Positions 27,961-37,592 of a stretch of DNA of 64,000 nt are shown one piece after another. Position numbers and translations under genes: made by a program. The notes under the pieces are model-generated. The model saw only the letters and a list, made by a program, of their open reading frames with translations, ran no database searches and was not told where the DNA came from. Positions within the stretch are counted from its first letter, which is position 1; each line of letters starts with the position of its first letter. The stretch is taken from contig NZ_PIRZ01000001.1 in assembly GCF_003048575.1 (NCBI RefSeq), positions 248,001 through 312,000 of the forward strand, given 5' to 3'. Source of the stretch: Campylobacter concisus (lineage in GTDB: Bacteria > Campylobacterota > Campylobacteria > Campylobacterales > Campylobacteraceae).

Positions 27961-28940
27961 GCCAAAAATTATAAAGAAAAAATGCTGAAAGAACACACTC
28001 TTTTAACAGTATTTTCTTTGCTTTTGGATGTCTTTCATCCCGGCTCTTCTTCAGTAGCGTGTTGTATGGTTTTTGAATTGGGTGTTAGGTATTCTTACAC
28101 CCATAAAATATTTTTTGGATATTATAAAGATGATGCTTTTCAAAAAAGAAAAAAATTAGGTAGAGTAGAGAAGGCTGAGGGCTCGTGGGCTGAAACGGAG
28201 AAAGAATGGTTTAATCTCTATCGTAAAAAAATTGAAAAAGACGGAATCCCTGTTTTAAAAACAATAAATGCAAATGACGAATGGTTGGCTGAAGCATATA
28301 TGAAAACAAACTATTCTAGTATATCAATAAAGAATTTTGAAAAAACCGTAAGAGAATATGCGTCTTTTGTCGTAAAATTAGGAAAAGCAAATCTGAGCAA
28401 TACTGCACCTAAGATGCAAAAAATAAATAAAAATTTGAATATTTCTAATTGGAAGTATTTTAAATTGGGAACTTTACTTAAAATTAAATCAACAAAAGGA
28501 AATAATACTAATAATTTAATAGGGAGGGGGGGGGAGACGTTGCGTATATAGCCGCAAAAAAGAATCAAATGGATACGAATTTATGTGGTTGCTTAATGAC
28601 AATAAAGAATACATTTCAAGGGGCAATTGTATTATTCATACAACTTGGGCAAGGAAGTGCAGGCTACTCGCTGTATCAAGGATATGATTTTATCGGAATG
28701 AGTGGAAAGACTTCCTGTGGATACAGCGAACGCCTAAATAAATATAATGGATTGTTCTTAACCACTATATTAGACTTAGAAAGAAATAAATTTTCATACG
28801 GTAGAAGTTGGACGGGCGATAGGCTCCTAAAAACAAACATTTTGTTGCCAGCCATAAAAATAAACGAAACCGAGTTTGAGCCAGATTGGGATTTTATGGA
28901 AAATTACATAAAAACACTAAAATTTGCGAACATTATTTAG
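27937..28940 (+). pseudogene. Type IIB/BcgI-like modification-specificity remnant with a G9 tract (phase OFF)
   Basis: The first part (27937-28551) resembles the C-terminal end of an N6-adenine methylase subunit: LLTVFSLLLDVFHPG, FFGYYKDDAFQKRKKLGR, EWLAEAYMKTNYS. It lacks the catalytic N-terminus, probably removed by the adjacent IS. A run of nine G at 28526-28534 ends the frame 6 codons later. With ten (or seven) G the frame joins the second part (28536-28940), giving GDVAYIAAKKNQ then FSYGRSWTGDRLLKTNILLP and PDWDFMENYIKTL. That is a specificity (target recognition) module of BcgI-like S subunits. So the locus is a slipped-strand contingency tract inside a truncated gene. Confidence 0.75.
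28526..28534 (+). repeat. Homopolymeric G9 tract
   Basis: Nine consecutive G, preceded by GGGA. Poly-G tracts of 8-11 bases are the classic phase-variation elements of Campylobacter. At nine bases the two halves of the restriction-modification frame are out of register; one more G would join them. Confidence 0.92.
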
Positions 28941-28978
28941 ATTTAATAAAAAAATGAATTTGTGCGGATACTACATAA

Positions 28979-29179
28979 TGCCGAAAAATATCGGAGCCGA
29001 AAGAAGAAGCAAAGCTTAAAGACGAAACGATAGAAAAATTACAGGATAAGTTAACTATATTAGAAAACTTTAAAATGAAGGTCATTGGTTTTATCTCAAA
29101 AATAAGTAATTTAATACCGAATTTTAATAAGCTGCTAGATGGAGATATAAGCAAGTTATCGGCAGCAAGAAATCTTTAA
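28979..29179 (+). pseudogene. Coiled-coil 3' remnant, mobilisation-protein-like
   Basis: An open frame of 66 codons without a plausible start encodes a charged helical segment (EPKEEAKLKDETIEKLQDKL) and then a hydrophobic stretch (VIGFISKISNLIPNF). Such tails are common at the C-termini of plasmid Mob proteins. It may be the severed end of the relaxase-like gene at 26.4 kb, but this is inference. No function is expected. Confidence 0.4.
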
Positions 29180-29410
29180 TAGATTGTTATAGAGTGGGTA
29201 CCGGTAGGACAAATTTTATCAAAATGACTAATATGTGATTTTTGCTTTCAAAATACGATTTTAAAGGCAAATTTAGCCAAAAAAGGAATATTCTAAATTT
29301 ACATATTACTTAAATAATTCTTAAAAAAATATACTAATTTTAAAACTAAATTTATATTTGCAGTTGTATAATAATCTCATAATTTTCAGTAATACTAGAA
29401 AGGAGCAAAA
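29180..29410. promoter_or_regulatory. Upstream region of the cytoplasmic-type formate dehydrogenase
   Basis: TATAAT lies at 29366-29371 in GTTGTATAATAATC, followed by AAAGGAGC before the ATG at 29411. No TATGC-N7-GCATA palindrome is present here, unlike upstream of the other fdh operon. I see nothing else in the gap. Confidence 0.5.
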
Positions 29411-31654
29411 ATGGAAGAGATCGTAAAGACCACCTGTCCATATTGCGGCACGGGCTGCGGCATCGATCTTATCGTGCGAAACGGTAGAATCGTAGATGCC
29501 AAACCTAGCAAAGACCACCACGTAAACGATGGCGAGCTTTGCTTAAAAGGAATGTTCGGATGGGAGTTCGTAAACTCTCCTAAACGCTTAAGCCGACCGA
29601 TGATGAGAAAGCTAAACGGCGTCTACGACAAACACGGCGAGCTTGAAGAAGTGAGTTTTGAGGAGGTTTATGATTTCCTAGCGGATAAATTTAAATCCAC
29701 CGTCGCAAAATACGGCCCAAGCTCGATCATGGGCTTTAGCTCTGCTCGTTCAAATAACGAAGACAACTACGTTTTTCAGAAATTTTTTCGCGCTCAGGGT
29801 AGCAACAACGTCGATCACTGTGCTCGTCTTTGACACGCTCCTACAGTGGCAGGTCTTGCCAGCACGCTAGGAAACGGAACGATGACGAACGACTTGGTCG
29901 AATTTGCGACCGATACGGACGTATTTTTACTGATCGGTACCAACACGAGCGAGTGCCACCCGATCATCGCTATGCAGATGCAGCGCGGACTTCAGCGCGG
30001 CGCAAAGATGATCGTCGTAGATCCAAAACGCACCGATATGGCCAAAAAAGCCGATATCTATCTGCAAATCCCGATCGGAGCGAATATCAAAACGCTAAAT
30101 ACGATGATGCACGTAATCATCGCCGAAAATTTGCAAGATAGCGAGTTTATCGAGAAGTACTCCGAGGGATTTGAATATCTAAAAGAAGTGGTTAAGGACT
30201 TTACGCCTGAGCGTTTCGAGCGAGAAACCGGTATAAAAAAAGAGCTCATCATAGAGGCAGCTAGAATGTATGCTAAAGCAGGCGCGGCGGCGATTTGCTA
30301 CACGATGGGTATCACGCAGTTTAGCGACGGTACGTCAAACGTCTTTTCGCTATCAAATTTAGCCGTTTTAACGGGAAATTTAGGCAAAAAGGGTGCGGGC
30401 GTAAATCCTCTACGCGGTCAAAACAACGTCCAAGGCGCATGCGACATGGGCGCGCTGCCTAACGTCATCCCGGCAGGAGCGGTAAACAGCCCTTATGCGC
30501 AGGAGCAAGCGCGCAAAGTATGGCACTTTGAGCTAAATCCGGTTCCGGGCTTTAAGCTAACGCAAGCACCGGATAAAATGGATAGCGGCGAGCTAAAAGT
30601 CCTCTACGTCTACGGCGAAAACCCCGTAATGAGCGATCCTTGGACTGAGCACTTCGTCCACGCCGTACATCACCTAGACTGCTTTATCGTGCAGGATCTT
30701 TTCTTTACCGAGAGCGCGCACAAGGCCGACGTGGTGCTACCTGCCGCGGGCTGGGGCGAAAAGGACGGAACCTTTATCAATACCTCTCGCCGCGTCCAAC
30801 GCACTCGCAAAGCTAGCGAGCCCGTTAACGGCGTGGAGCCTGATTGGAAGGTCGTTTGCAACATCGCAAACCGCATGGGGCTAGAGGGGTTTGATTTTGC
30901 GAGCCCTGAGCAAATTTGGAACGAGCTAAGGGAGCTTATGCCTAAATTTTTCGGCGGTATCAGCTACTATAGACTAGGCAAACTAGGAGGTATCAGCTGG
31001 CCTTGCCCAGACGAGGAGCATCCAGGTACGCCCGTGCTTTACGCAGATCACAAGTCTATGCTACCGGGCGGTACATTCCGATTTGCGCCGGTGCTTTACG
31101 TAGAGGATAAAAATGAACGTGCAAAAGCTGAAGCCGAATTTAGAGCCAAGATGAATATCCCGGACGGCTATCCGGTCGGTAGCGGCGCGCTTAGCGAAGT
31201 ACCAGACGAGGTATATCCGTGCCTATTTACGACCGGACGCAAGGTCTTTCACTACCATACCGGCACGATGACTAGAGAGTGTCCGGCTCTTGAATACGGC
31301 GCGGGCGTAGAAGGCGCACTCATCGAGGTGAGCCCGGATATCGCTCGCGAGAGAGAGCTAGAGGAAGGCTGCTACGCGCTCGTGCAAAACAAGCGCGGCC
31401 AGATCGCAGCAAAACTGCGCGTAAATCCGGATTTAAAAGAAGGCACGATATTTACGACCTTCCACTATAGCGAGGCCGACGGTAACGAGCTAGCAAACGC
31501 CGGCGACCCAGATCCGCTCTCAGGCATCACACCGCTAAAGATGACGATAGCAAATATTAGGCGTCTAAGCGAAGATGAGTTTATCAAATTTAGAGAGCAA
31601 AACGAGATGTCGATGCACTCGGCAAATCCGTATTTGTCGCCTGTTAGGGCTTAA
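29411..31654 (+). CDS. fdhF: Formate dehydrogenase, selenocysteine-containing, cytoplasmic type (Sec141)
   Basis: Reading TGA at 29831-29833 as selenocysteine gives a 747-residue molybdopterin formate dehydrogenase. The N-terminal [4Fe-4S] site is CPYCGTGCGID plus GELCLKG, and the active site is NVDHCARL-U-HAPTVAGLAS. MGITQFSDGT, GNLGKKGAGVNPLRGQNNVQ and the C-terminal GRKVFHYHTGTMTRECP are those of FdhF (FDH-H) enzymes. There is no Tat signal, so it should stay in the cytoplasm, oxidising formate to CO2 for a ferredoxin/hydrogenase partner or working in reverse. No electron-transfer subunit adjoins it. A strong SECIS follows the UGA and a terminator follows the stop. Confidence 0.95.
29847..29861 (+). 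promoter_or_regulatory. SECIS apical hairpin of the first formate dehydrogenase
   Basis: TGGCA-GGTCT-TGCCA starts 13 bases after the UGA. The apical loop GGUCU is the same as that of E. coli fdhF, where the SelB contact is the GGU. Position and loop both fit a bacterial SECIS. Confidence 0.88.
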
Positions 31655-31659
31655 ATTTA

Positions 31660-31679
31660 GGGCGGGAGACCGCCCTTTT
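31660..31679 (+). terminator. Intrinsic terminator after the first formate dehydrogenase
   Basis: GGGCGG-GAGA-CCGCCC followed by TTTT. Confidence 0.88.
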
Positions 31680-31778
31680 CTACTTAAATTTTATCTACAT
31701 ATTGATTTCAAATTTATCCGCATTCAAATTTGACGAACTATCTATGTAAATTTAATGAAGCGAAAAGAAGCGCGAGTT

Positions 31779-31809
31779 AAATTTGACGCAGCCAAACCGC
31801 GTCAAATTT
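31779..31809. terminator. Perfect inverted repeat between convergent fdh genes
   Basis: AAATTTGACGC (31779-31789) pairs exactly with GCGTCAAATTT (31799-31809) around a 9-nt loop. It lies downstream of the minus-strand fdhB and may end both transcripts. Confidence 0.6.
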
Positions 31810-31855
31810 GATGAGATTACTCGCCCCTGCAATCTCGGCGAGAGCGAGCTAAATT

Positions 31856-32497
31856 TTAAGATTTTATCTTAAGCCTATCGCCAGCATAATAAGCAAGCTT
31901 CCAGGTCGGAGTTTGTTTTAGGTCTTTAAAGCCGTAGCCGCGAGCCTTAACCCTATCACCGTAGATTTTCTCTATCATTGTAGATTCTCCTACTAGCAGC
32001 GCCTTTGTTGAGCACATCGCCGCACAAACTGGTACTTTACCTTCAGAAATTCTGTTTTGGCCATACTCTTCACGCTCTAGCTCGCTATTTGTAGGCTCTG
32101 GACCACCTGCACACATCGTACATTTATCCATAACGCCTCTTGCGCCAAATACACCATCTTTAGGGAATTGTGGTGCACCGAACGGACACGCGTATAGGCA
32201 GTATCCGCAGCCGATGCAGATATCTTTGTCGTGTAGTACTACGCCGTCGGCTCTGATGTAAAAGCAATCGACCGGGCAAACCAGCGAGCACGGCGCATCC
32301 TCGCAGTGCATGCAAGCTATCGAGGTCGATATTTCCTTGCCGGGTACGCCTTCGTTTAGCGTGATGACGCGGCGGCGGCGGATGCCAAGAGGCAGCTCGT
32401 GAGCCTCGTCGCAAGCTACCGCACAGCCGTTACAGTCGATGCATCTATCGTCGTCGCAGTAAAATTTAAGTCTATTGTTATCGTTAAATTCGCTCAT
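31856..32497 (-). CDS. fdhB: Formate dehydrogenase Fe-S subunit
   Basis: A 213-residue four-cluster ferredoxin subunit. Cysteine groups are seen in CIDCNGCAVAC, CMHCEDAPCSLVCPVDC, CIGCGYCLYACPFG and CTMC. It passes electrons from FdhA towards a membrane quinone-reducing subunit. It starts one base after the fdhA stop. The expected cytochrome b subunit gene (fdhC), next in line in C. jejuni, is absent; the operon ends here against the convergent fdhF. Confidence 0.95.
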   Translation of the reverse strand: MSEFNDNNRLKFYCDDDRCIDCNGCAVACDEAHELPLGIRRRRVITLNEGVPGKEISTSIACMHCEDAPCSLVCPVDCFYIRADGVVLHDKDICIGCGYCLYACPFGAPQFPKDGVFGARGVMDKCTMCAGGPEPTNSELEREEYGQNRISEGKVPVCAAMCSTKALLVGESTMIEKIYGDRVKARGYGFKDLKQTPTWKLAYYAGDRLKIKS

Positions 32498-32498
32498 T

Positions 32499-35333
32499 TT
32501 ACGCCTTTTCTATGCGGCATAGACCGCTTTTGGTTTCAGGAATCTGAGTGTTTATATCATATCCGTAGTTAGTGACGGTATTTGCGCTCTCGCCTACCGC
32601 ATAAGGCTTTGTGCCTTCCGGGAAATTGCCCGTCATATCGGTGCCTTGCATATAACCCGCATAATGAAACGGCATAAAGATAGTGTCGGGTTTAACGGAC
32701 GGTACTACTCTAGCGCGCACCTTAACCTTAGTGCCCTCAGGCGAATAAACCCAGATGAAATCCCAGTTTTTAATGCCGTGTTTAGCCGCAAGCTCAGGGT
32801 GGATATCCGCAAACATCTCAGGCGTTAGACGGCTTAGATACATACTAGCTCTCGTCTCCATGCCCGCGCCGCTAAAATTTACGAGGCGAGCCGTCGTGAG
32901 GATAATAGGAAACTCTTTTGAGTAGTCCTTTGCTAGCTGGACGGATTTAAATTTTGTATCGACGCGGTTTTGAAGTTTCTTATCCTCAAAGCTCGGATAC
33001 TTCTGCGCCAGATCGAATCTAGGCGTATGCAGCGGCTCTCTGTGAAGAGGAATTTGATCCGCAAAAGTCCAAACGATCGTCCTAGCTCGCGCGTTGCCGT
33101 ACGGAGCGATGTTTTTCTCCATGCATTTTTTAGCGATGATATTACTATCGTCATGTATCCAGCTGCCGCCTATTTTAGCCTTTTCATCCTCGGTTAGCGT
33201 GATGCCTAGCACCTTTTCGATGTTATCTTTTTTGATCTCCGGATATCCGCCCTTGACAAACGAATCTACGGGCGCACTACCGTCTGCGGCTAATTGGCTA
33301 ACTCCGTTATGCTCTAAGCCGAAGCGGTTTCTAAAACCCATACCGCCTTGCCTAACGGATTTGTTTATATCGTAAAGTATCGGGCTGCCCGGATGATCCT
33401 CCGTCCAGCAAGGCCACGGCAGACCGTAGTACTCGCCTTCAACTACGGTGCCCGGTTTTCCTAGGCTTGTTTTTTCGTCAAATTTATCCCAGTTTTCTTG
33501 GTGCTTTTTGAGCCTTTCCGGAGTCCAACCCGTCATGCCGATAGTTTTAACTATATTTGCGATCTCGCGAGTAGCGACTTCAGGCCACTCAATCTTGCCT
33601 TCAGCGTCTCTGATCGTGCGCGTTAGTTCGTCATAGTATCCTAGCCTTTTGGCAAGCTCGAATAAAATTTCGTGATCGGGCATACTCTCAAAAAGCGGCT
33701 CTACGACCTGGCTTCTCCACTGGCCGCTGCGGTTTGTGGCTACGACGGTGCCGCTGGTTTCAAACTGCGTCGCCGCAGGCAGTATATAGACATCGTCTTT
33801 TTTGTCCGTTATCACGCCGGCATCATTTACGAAAGGATCTACTAGAACCAAAAGCTCAAGCGCATCTAGGCCCTCTTTTACTTTTACTTGTTGCGCGGTA
33901 GAGGTGATACCGTTGCCGATTACTACTAAGGCTTTTATACTGTCGCCGGCATTATCTACGGCTTCGTTGCCGTTTTTACCGTCAAGCACGCCCGCCCACC
34001 ATTTTGATAGCGTAAATCCGGGCTTAAACATCATTTCAGGCTTAACGAAATTCTTTTGGAGCCATTCAAAATCAACCTTCCACATCTTAGCGAAGTATTT
34101 CCAGTTGGCTTCGTTTTTTGGATAGTATCCGGGCAACTCGGTCGGCAAATTCGCCATATCCGTCGCACCTTGAACGTTGTCGTGGCCGCGAAGGATGTTA
34201 CAGCCGCCGCCGCTAACGCCCATATTTCCTAGCACTAGTTGTAGGATCGGAGCGATACGGGTATTTGAGCTGCCTATGGTGTGTTGAGTTAGACCCATCG
34301 CCCAAACGACCGATCCCGGGCGATTTTTAGCGTAAACTTCGGTTATCTCAAGAAGCGTCTCTTTTTTGATCCCGCAAACATCTGCTACGACTTCAGGCGT
34401 CCATTTGGCAGCCTCTTCGCGGATCAGATCCATGCCGTAGACGCGGTCGTTTATAAATTCCTTATCTTCCCAGCCGTTTTGAAATATGATATTCATCATG
34501 CCGTACATAAAAGGTATATCCGTGCCGGTACGAATTTGAGCAAAATAATCAGCCTTAGCCGCAGTTCTCGTGTATCTTGGATCGACCACGATTAGCTTTG
34601 CGCCGTTATTTTCCTTCGCTTTTAGAAAATGTCTAAAGCCGACCGGGTGATTTACCGCCGGATTTGCGCCCACTATAAAGATAGACTTCGCGTTTTGGAT
34701 ATCTCCAAGATGATTTGTCATAGCTCCGTAACCCCAAGTATTCGCCACACCGGCGACTGTAGAGCTGTGTCAAAGACGTGCTTGGTGATCTAGGTTATTA
34801 GTCCCGAACATCGCTACGAATTTGCTTATATAATAGCTTTGTTCGTTGCAATCTTTTGCAGAGCCTAGAAACATTACTTGCTCCGGATTTTTTTCGCGAT
34901 ACGCCTTTAGTTTGGCGCCGATCTCGTCGAGAGCCTCTTTGTAGCTGATGCGTTTCCATTTGCCGCCTGCTTTTTTCATCGGGTATTTTACGCGGCAGTG
35001 AGAGCGCACCATATCGATGACGTCGCTGCCCTTACAACAGTGGCCGCCCGCGCTTACCGGGTGATCTTGGGCTACCTCTTGGCGCACCCAAACGCCGTTT
35101 TCTACCTCGGCCCGCACTCCGCATCCAACGGAGCAAACCGTACAAATAGTTTTTACGATTTTAGAGTTAGGAAACGGATTTGCCATCTCTTCTTGAGTCG
35201 CACTTCTGGTTACGCCGCTAGCGGCCAGTCCACTCATGCCGCCCGCTACGCCCGCTAGCGCGGCCATTTTTAAAAATGATCTTCGCCCGACTGCGTTTGA
35301 GTGGGGCATAAGACGTAAATTTGCCTCAGACAT
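32499..35333 (-). CDS. fdhA: Formate dehydrogenase large subunit, Tat-exported selenoprotein (Sec188)
   Basis: Reading TGA at 34770-34772 as selenocysteine joins both halves into a 944-residue protein. A twin-arginine signal is seen at VGRRSFLKMAALAG, so it is periplasmic. The [4Fe-4S] site is CTVCSVGCGVRAEV plus GGHCCKG, and the active site is NLDHQARL-U-HSSTVAGV. Later motifs include GQTQHTIGSSNTR-like MGLTQHTIGSSN, GGGCNILRGHDNVQ and the C-terminal GMETRASMYLSRL. This is the respiratory formate:quinone type FdhA. It lies in the order TorD chaperone - Tat peptide - fdhA - fdhB, under a promoter region with a TATGC-N7-GCATA palindrome. Confidence 0.95.
34742..34756 (-). promoter_or_regulatory. 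SECIS apical hairpin of the Tat-exported formate dehydrogenase
   Basis: On the minus strand TCGCC-GGTGT-GGCGA begins 13 bases after the UGA. This gives a perfect 5-bp stem with a GGU-starting loop. Its spacing is identical to that of the SECIS in the other formate dehydrogenase. Confidence 0.88.
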
Positions 35334-35355
35334 ATTTATCCTTTCTTAAATTTTA

Positions 35356-35532
35356 TTATTTTGCTTGTTCGTAGTATAGATCCCAGTTTTTGCTTCTTTT
35401 ATAAAGCACCTCGGTCTTTTTGCTTTTACCGTATTTTAGGTTTGACGCCGCTGCTGTCGCTACTCCGGCCGTAGCCGCTACAGCTCCGACTAGCCCCGCC
35501 TTTTTTAAAAATTCTCGCCTATTTTTTTGCAT
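35356..35532 (-). CDS. Small Tat-signal protein of the fdh operon
   Basis: A 58-residue protein: twin-arginine signal NRREFLKKAGLVGAVAATAG, then a short tail with SNLKYGKSKK and YKRSKNWDLYYEQAK. A comparable short Tat protein precedes fdhA in C. jejuni and related formate dehydrogenase operons. It may be a small periplasmic partner or carrier of the FDH complex. It starts inside the 3' end of the chaperone gene (14-bp overlap) and ends 22 bp before fdhA. The start is the ATG at 35532. Confidence 0.85.
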   Translation of the reverse strand: MQKNRREFLKKAGLVGAVAATAGVATAAASNLKYGKSKKTEVLYKRSKNWDLYYEQAK

Positions 35533-36244
35533 TTTCTTCCTCCATAGCTTTTAGCTTTCTCACTCGATTTTTTTGTCTTCTTATAGCCTCAGATCTTGAA
35601 ACTCCGTCCAAAGTCTTTTTATTTTTGCCGTGATTTATAGGACGCGGCGCGCTTAAAACTACACGCTCAAACTCGATAAATCCTTGCAGTAGTACCGCGA
35701 CGTCTTTGTAAATTTCGCTACTTTCGTGATTAAAAAGACTCTCTATAAACTCGTCGATGTTTGGATTTACGATCTCTTTAAAAAGCCGCTCTTCAAGCTC
35801 TCCGTATAACTCCAGCTCGTTCGCACGCGCGATAAATTCGCTCATCAGAGCAAACACGAATCCTACGTTGTCTTCGTTTTCTTTAAATTTAGCCTCGTCT
35901 CGCCTAAGGTCGGTGCTGGCTAAAATTTTACGCACTTTAGCGCAAGCATGCCCGACCTCGTAACCCTCGTCGTAGTACGACAGCGAGTTTCTAAGCGGAC
36001 TTGGCGGAGCGTGGAAAATTTCATCGAATTCATCCACTAAATTTTGCGGATTTTTCTCGTCGAATTTTGCCTGTATGCGCATTATGGCAGCGGCCGATTC
36101 TTCGTTTAGAGCGTGCGCTGCGGCAAGACCTAGCATCGCGTTTACGCCTGCAAATCTATCGGCGTCTTGGCTAAAAACGAAAAAACGCGAAAACAGCGAG
36201 TAGTAAAGCCCCCGTCCCGCCGCAAATTCGCCCTTGCTAGTCAT
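35519..36244 (-). CDS. TorD/DmsD-family chaperone for formate dehydrogenase
   Basis: A 241-residue helical protein. The family's signature region is seen as NSLSYYDEGYEVGHACAKVRKIL and the FKENEDNVGFVFALMSEFI block. TorD-type chaperones hold the Tat signal and help cofactor loading of molybdoenzymes. A basic C-terminal extension (RSEAIRRQKNRVRKLKAMEEE) is extra. It is the first gene of the operon, next to a Tat peptide and fdhA. Confidence 0.88.
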   Translation of the reverse strand: MTSKGEFAAGRGLYYSLFSRFFVFSQDADRFAGVNAMLGLAAAHALNEESAAAIMRIQAKFDEKNPQNLVDEFDEIFHAPPSPLRNSLSYYDEGYEVGHACAKVRKILASTDLRRDEAKFKENEDNVGFVFALMSEFIARANELELYGELEERLFKEIVNPNIDEFIESLFNHESSEIYKDVAVLLQGFIEFERVVLSAPRPINHGKNKKTLDGVSRSEAIRRQKNRVRKLKAMEEENAKK

Positions 36245-36545
36245 TGCCTTCCTTTATCATTTTTGTCTATTTTTTGATATTTTTCTCGATCGTGAAACTA
36301 TACTACTTTTTGGCTTATTTCTTATACTTAAAAAAAAATAAATTAAAAAAATTAATATATGCTTAAATATGCCTTAGTTGCATATTACTTACGGCGAATT
36401 TTAGGGGATAAAATAAATATGAAATTTCCGCATATATATTGCATTTACGCTTCATTTTGATATTTACTTTTAACTAGGCTCTTTTAACGGGCGTTAAACG
36501 AGTCTAAATTTAAAATTTGAAGCGAAATTTGCAAAATTTCAGGGC
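36245..36545 (-). promoter_or_regulatory. fdh operon promoter region with palindrome TATGC-N7-GCATA
   Basis: The palindrome is at 36368-36384 (TATGCCTTAGTTGCATA). An additional half site TATGC lies at 36358-36362. On the minus strand TATAAG (plus 36321-36326) is a candidate -10, which would place the palindrome around -60, a position suited to activation. AAGGAAGG precedes the chaperone ATG. The rest of the gap holds nothing recognisable. Confidence 0.6.
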
Positions 36546-37499
36546 TCACTCAAGCCCCAAAAACGCTTCCTCGTCAAATTTAAAATAAATCCTCTCGCCG
36601 ATGTTAAAATTTTGCGAATTCTCCGCCAGCGTTTTTATCAAAAAGTCGCCGACTTTGATTTTCACCAAAAGCTCTTTGCCAAGATAGAGCGAAACCGAGT
36701 GCAAGATACCTTCAAGATAGCCTTCTATCAGCGTTTTGCTTAGCGTGATTTTACTCGGGTTTACGGCAATCTTTGCGGCGCTACACAAATTTGACGGCAA
36801 ATTTACGACCGCTTTTTCGTTAAATTTTAAAACCCCGTCCCGCGCGTCGAATATATTTTTGTATTCGAATTCGCACACACGCCCCTTGTGCAAAAAAACG
36901 TTTTCTTCGGCGATGGCGGTTAGCCATTTGTCGTCGTGGCTAGCGATCACAAAGCCGCAGCCGTATCTTTGCCGCATGTAAAGCACCGCCTTGCCAAACA
37001 GCTTTGACGTGCCAATGTCCACGCTATTTGTCGGCTCGTCGAGTAGATAAAGACGCGATCTAAGCGCCAAATTTAACGCAAAACTAACGCGCTGCGTCTG
37101 TCCGGAGCTAAGCTCAAAGTGACGCTTGTTTAAAAAACTCTCGTCAAGCCCGACCAAATTTAACGCCTCGCTCGCTCGCTCGTCAAATTCCCCCAGCACT
37201 CCGCGGCTTTTTAAAACGGCCCTAAAATTTTCCCTCACGGAGCGTTTTAAAAGTGCCGGTTCTGGCAACAAAACGCTAACGTCGCGCAGTAAATTTAGAC
37301 TAGGCGCGCTGCTTCCCCACAGCCGCACCTCGCCGCTAGTTGGCTTTTGTAAAAACGACATCACACGCATCAGCGTGCTTTTGCCGCTGCCGTTGCTGCC
37401 CGTTAGCGCAGTGATTTTGGTAACGTCGATATCAAGGCGCGGGATGTTTAAAATCTCGCTCGCGCCGTAGTTTAGGCGTAAATTTCTAACGTTTATCAC
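36546..37499 (-). CDS. tupC: Tungstate ABC transporter ATP-binding protein
   Basis: A 317-residue ATPase. Walker A is TGSNGSGKSTLMRV, the signature is LSSGQTQRVSFAL, and Walker B is LYLLDEPTNSVD. A C-terminal ~90-residue oxyanion-binding-like (TOBE/Mop) domain is suggested by VNPSKITLSKTLIEGYLEGI and GKELLVKIKVGD. It follows tupB on the minus strand, so the ATPase and permease are cotranscribed. Confidence 0.92.
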   Translation of the reverse strand: MINVRNLRLNYGASEILNIPRLDIDVTKITALTGSNGSGKSTLMRVMSFLQKPTSGEVRLWGSSAPSLNLLRDVSVLLPEPALLKRSVRENFRAVLKSRGVLGEFDERASEALNLVGLDESFLNKRHFELSSGQTQRVSFALNLALRSRLYLLDEPTNSVDIGTSKLFGKAVLYMRQRYGCGFVIASHDDKWLTAIAEENVFLHKGRVCEFEYKNIFDARDGVLKFNEKAVVNLPSNLCSAAKIAVNPSKITLSKTLIEGYLEGILHSVSLYLGKELLVKIKVGDFLIKTLAENSQNFNIGERIYFKFDEEAFLGLE

Positions 37500-37592
37500 T
37501 TTGCGCCTTTCTCGTTAAATTTACGAAAAGACTCAAGTTTGACGCGCCTAGCGCGCTTTTTGCGAGCGTAAATTTTTCAAATTTGTCAAATT

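Noticed and set aside
29830-30141. Plus-strand frame starting at the TGA of the first formate dehydrogenase
   Set aside because: It is an Arg-rich alternate frame within the fdhF coding sequence; the true continuation is the Sec-decoded frame.
34748-34770. Reading fdhA as two separate genes or as a nonsense pseudogene
   Set aside because: The TGA sits at the known Sec position (ARL-U-HSSTVAG), with a perfect GGU-loop hairpin 3' of it, and the frame is intact on both sides.
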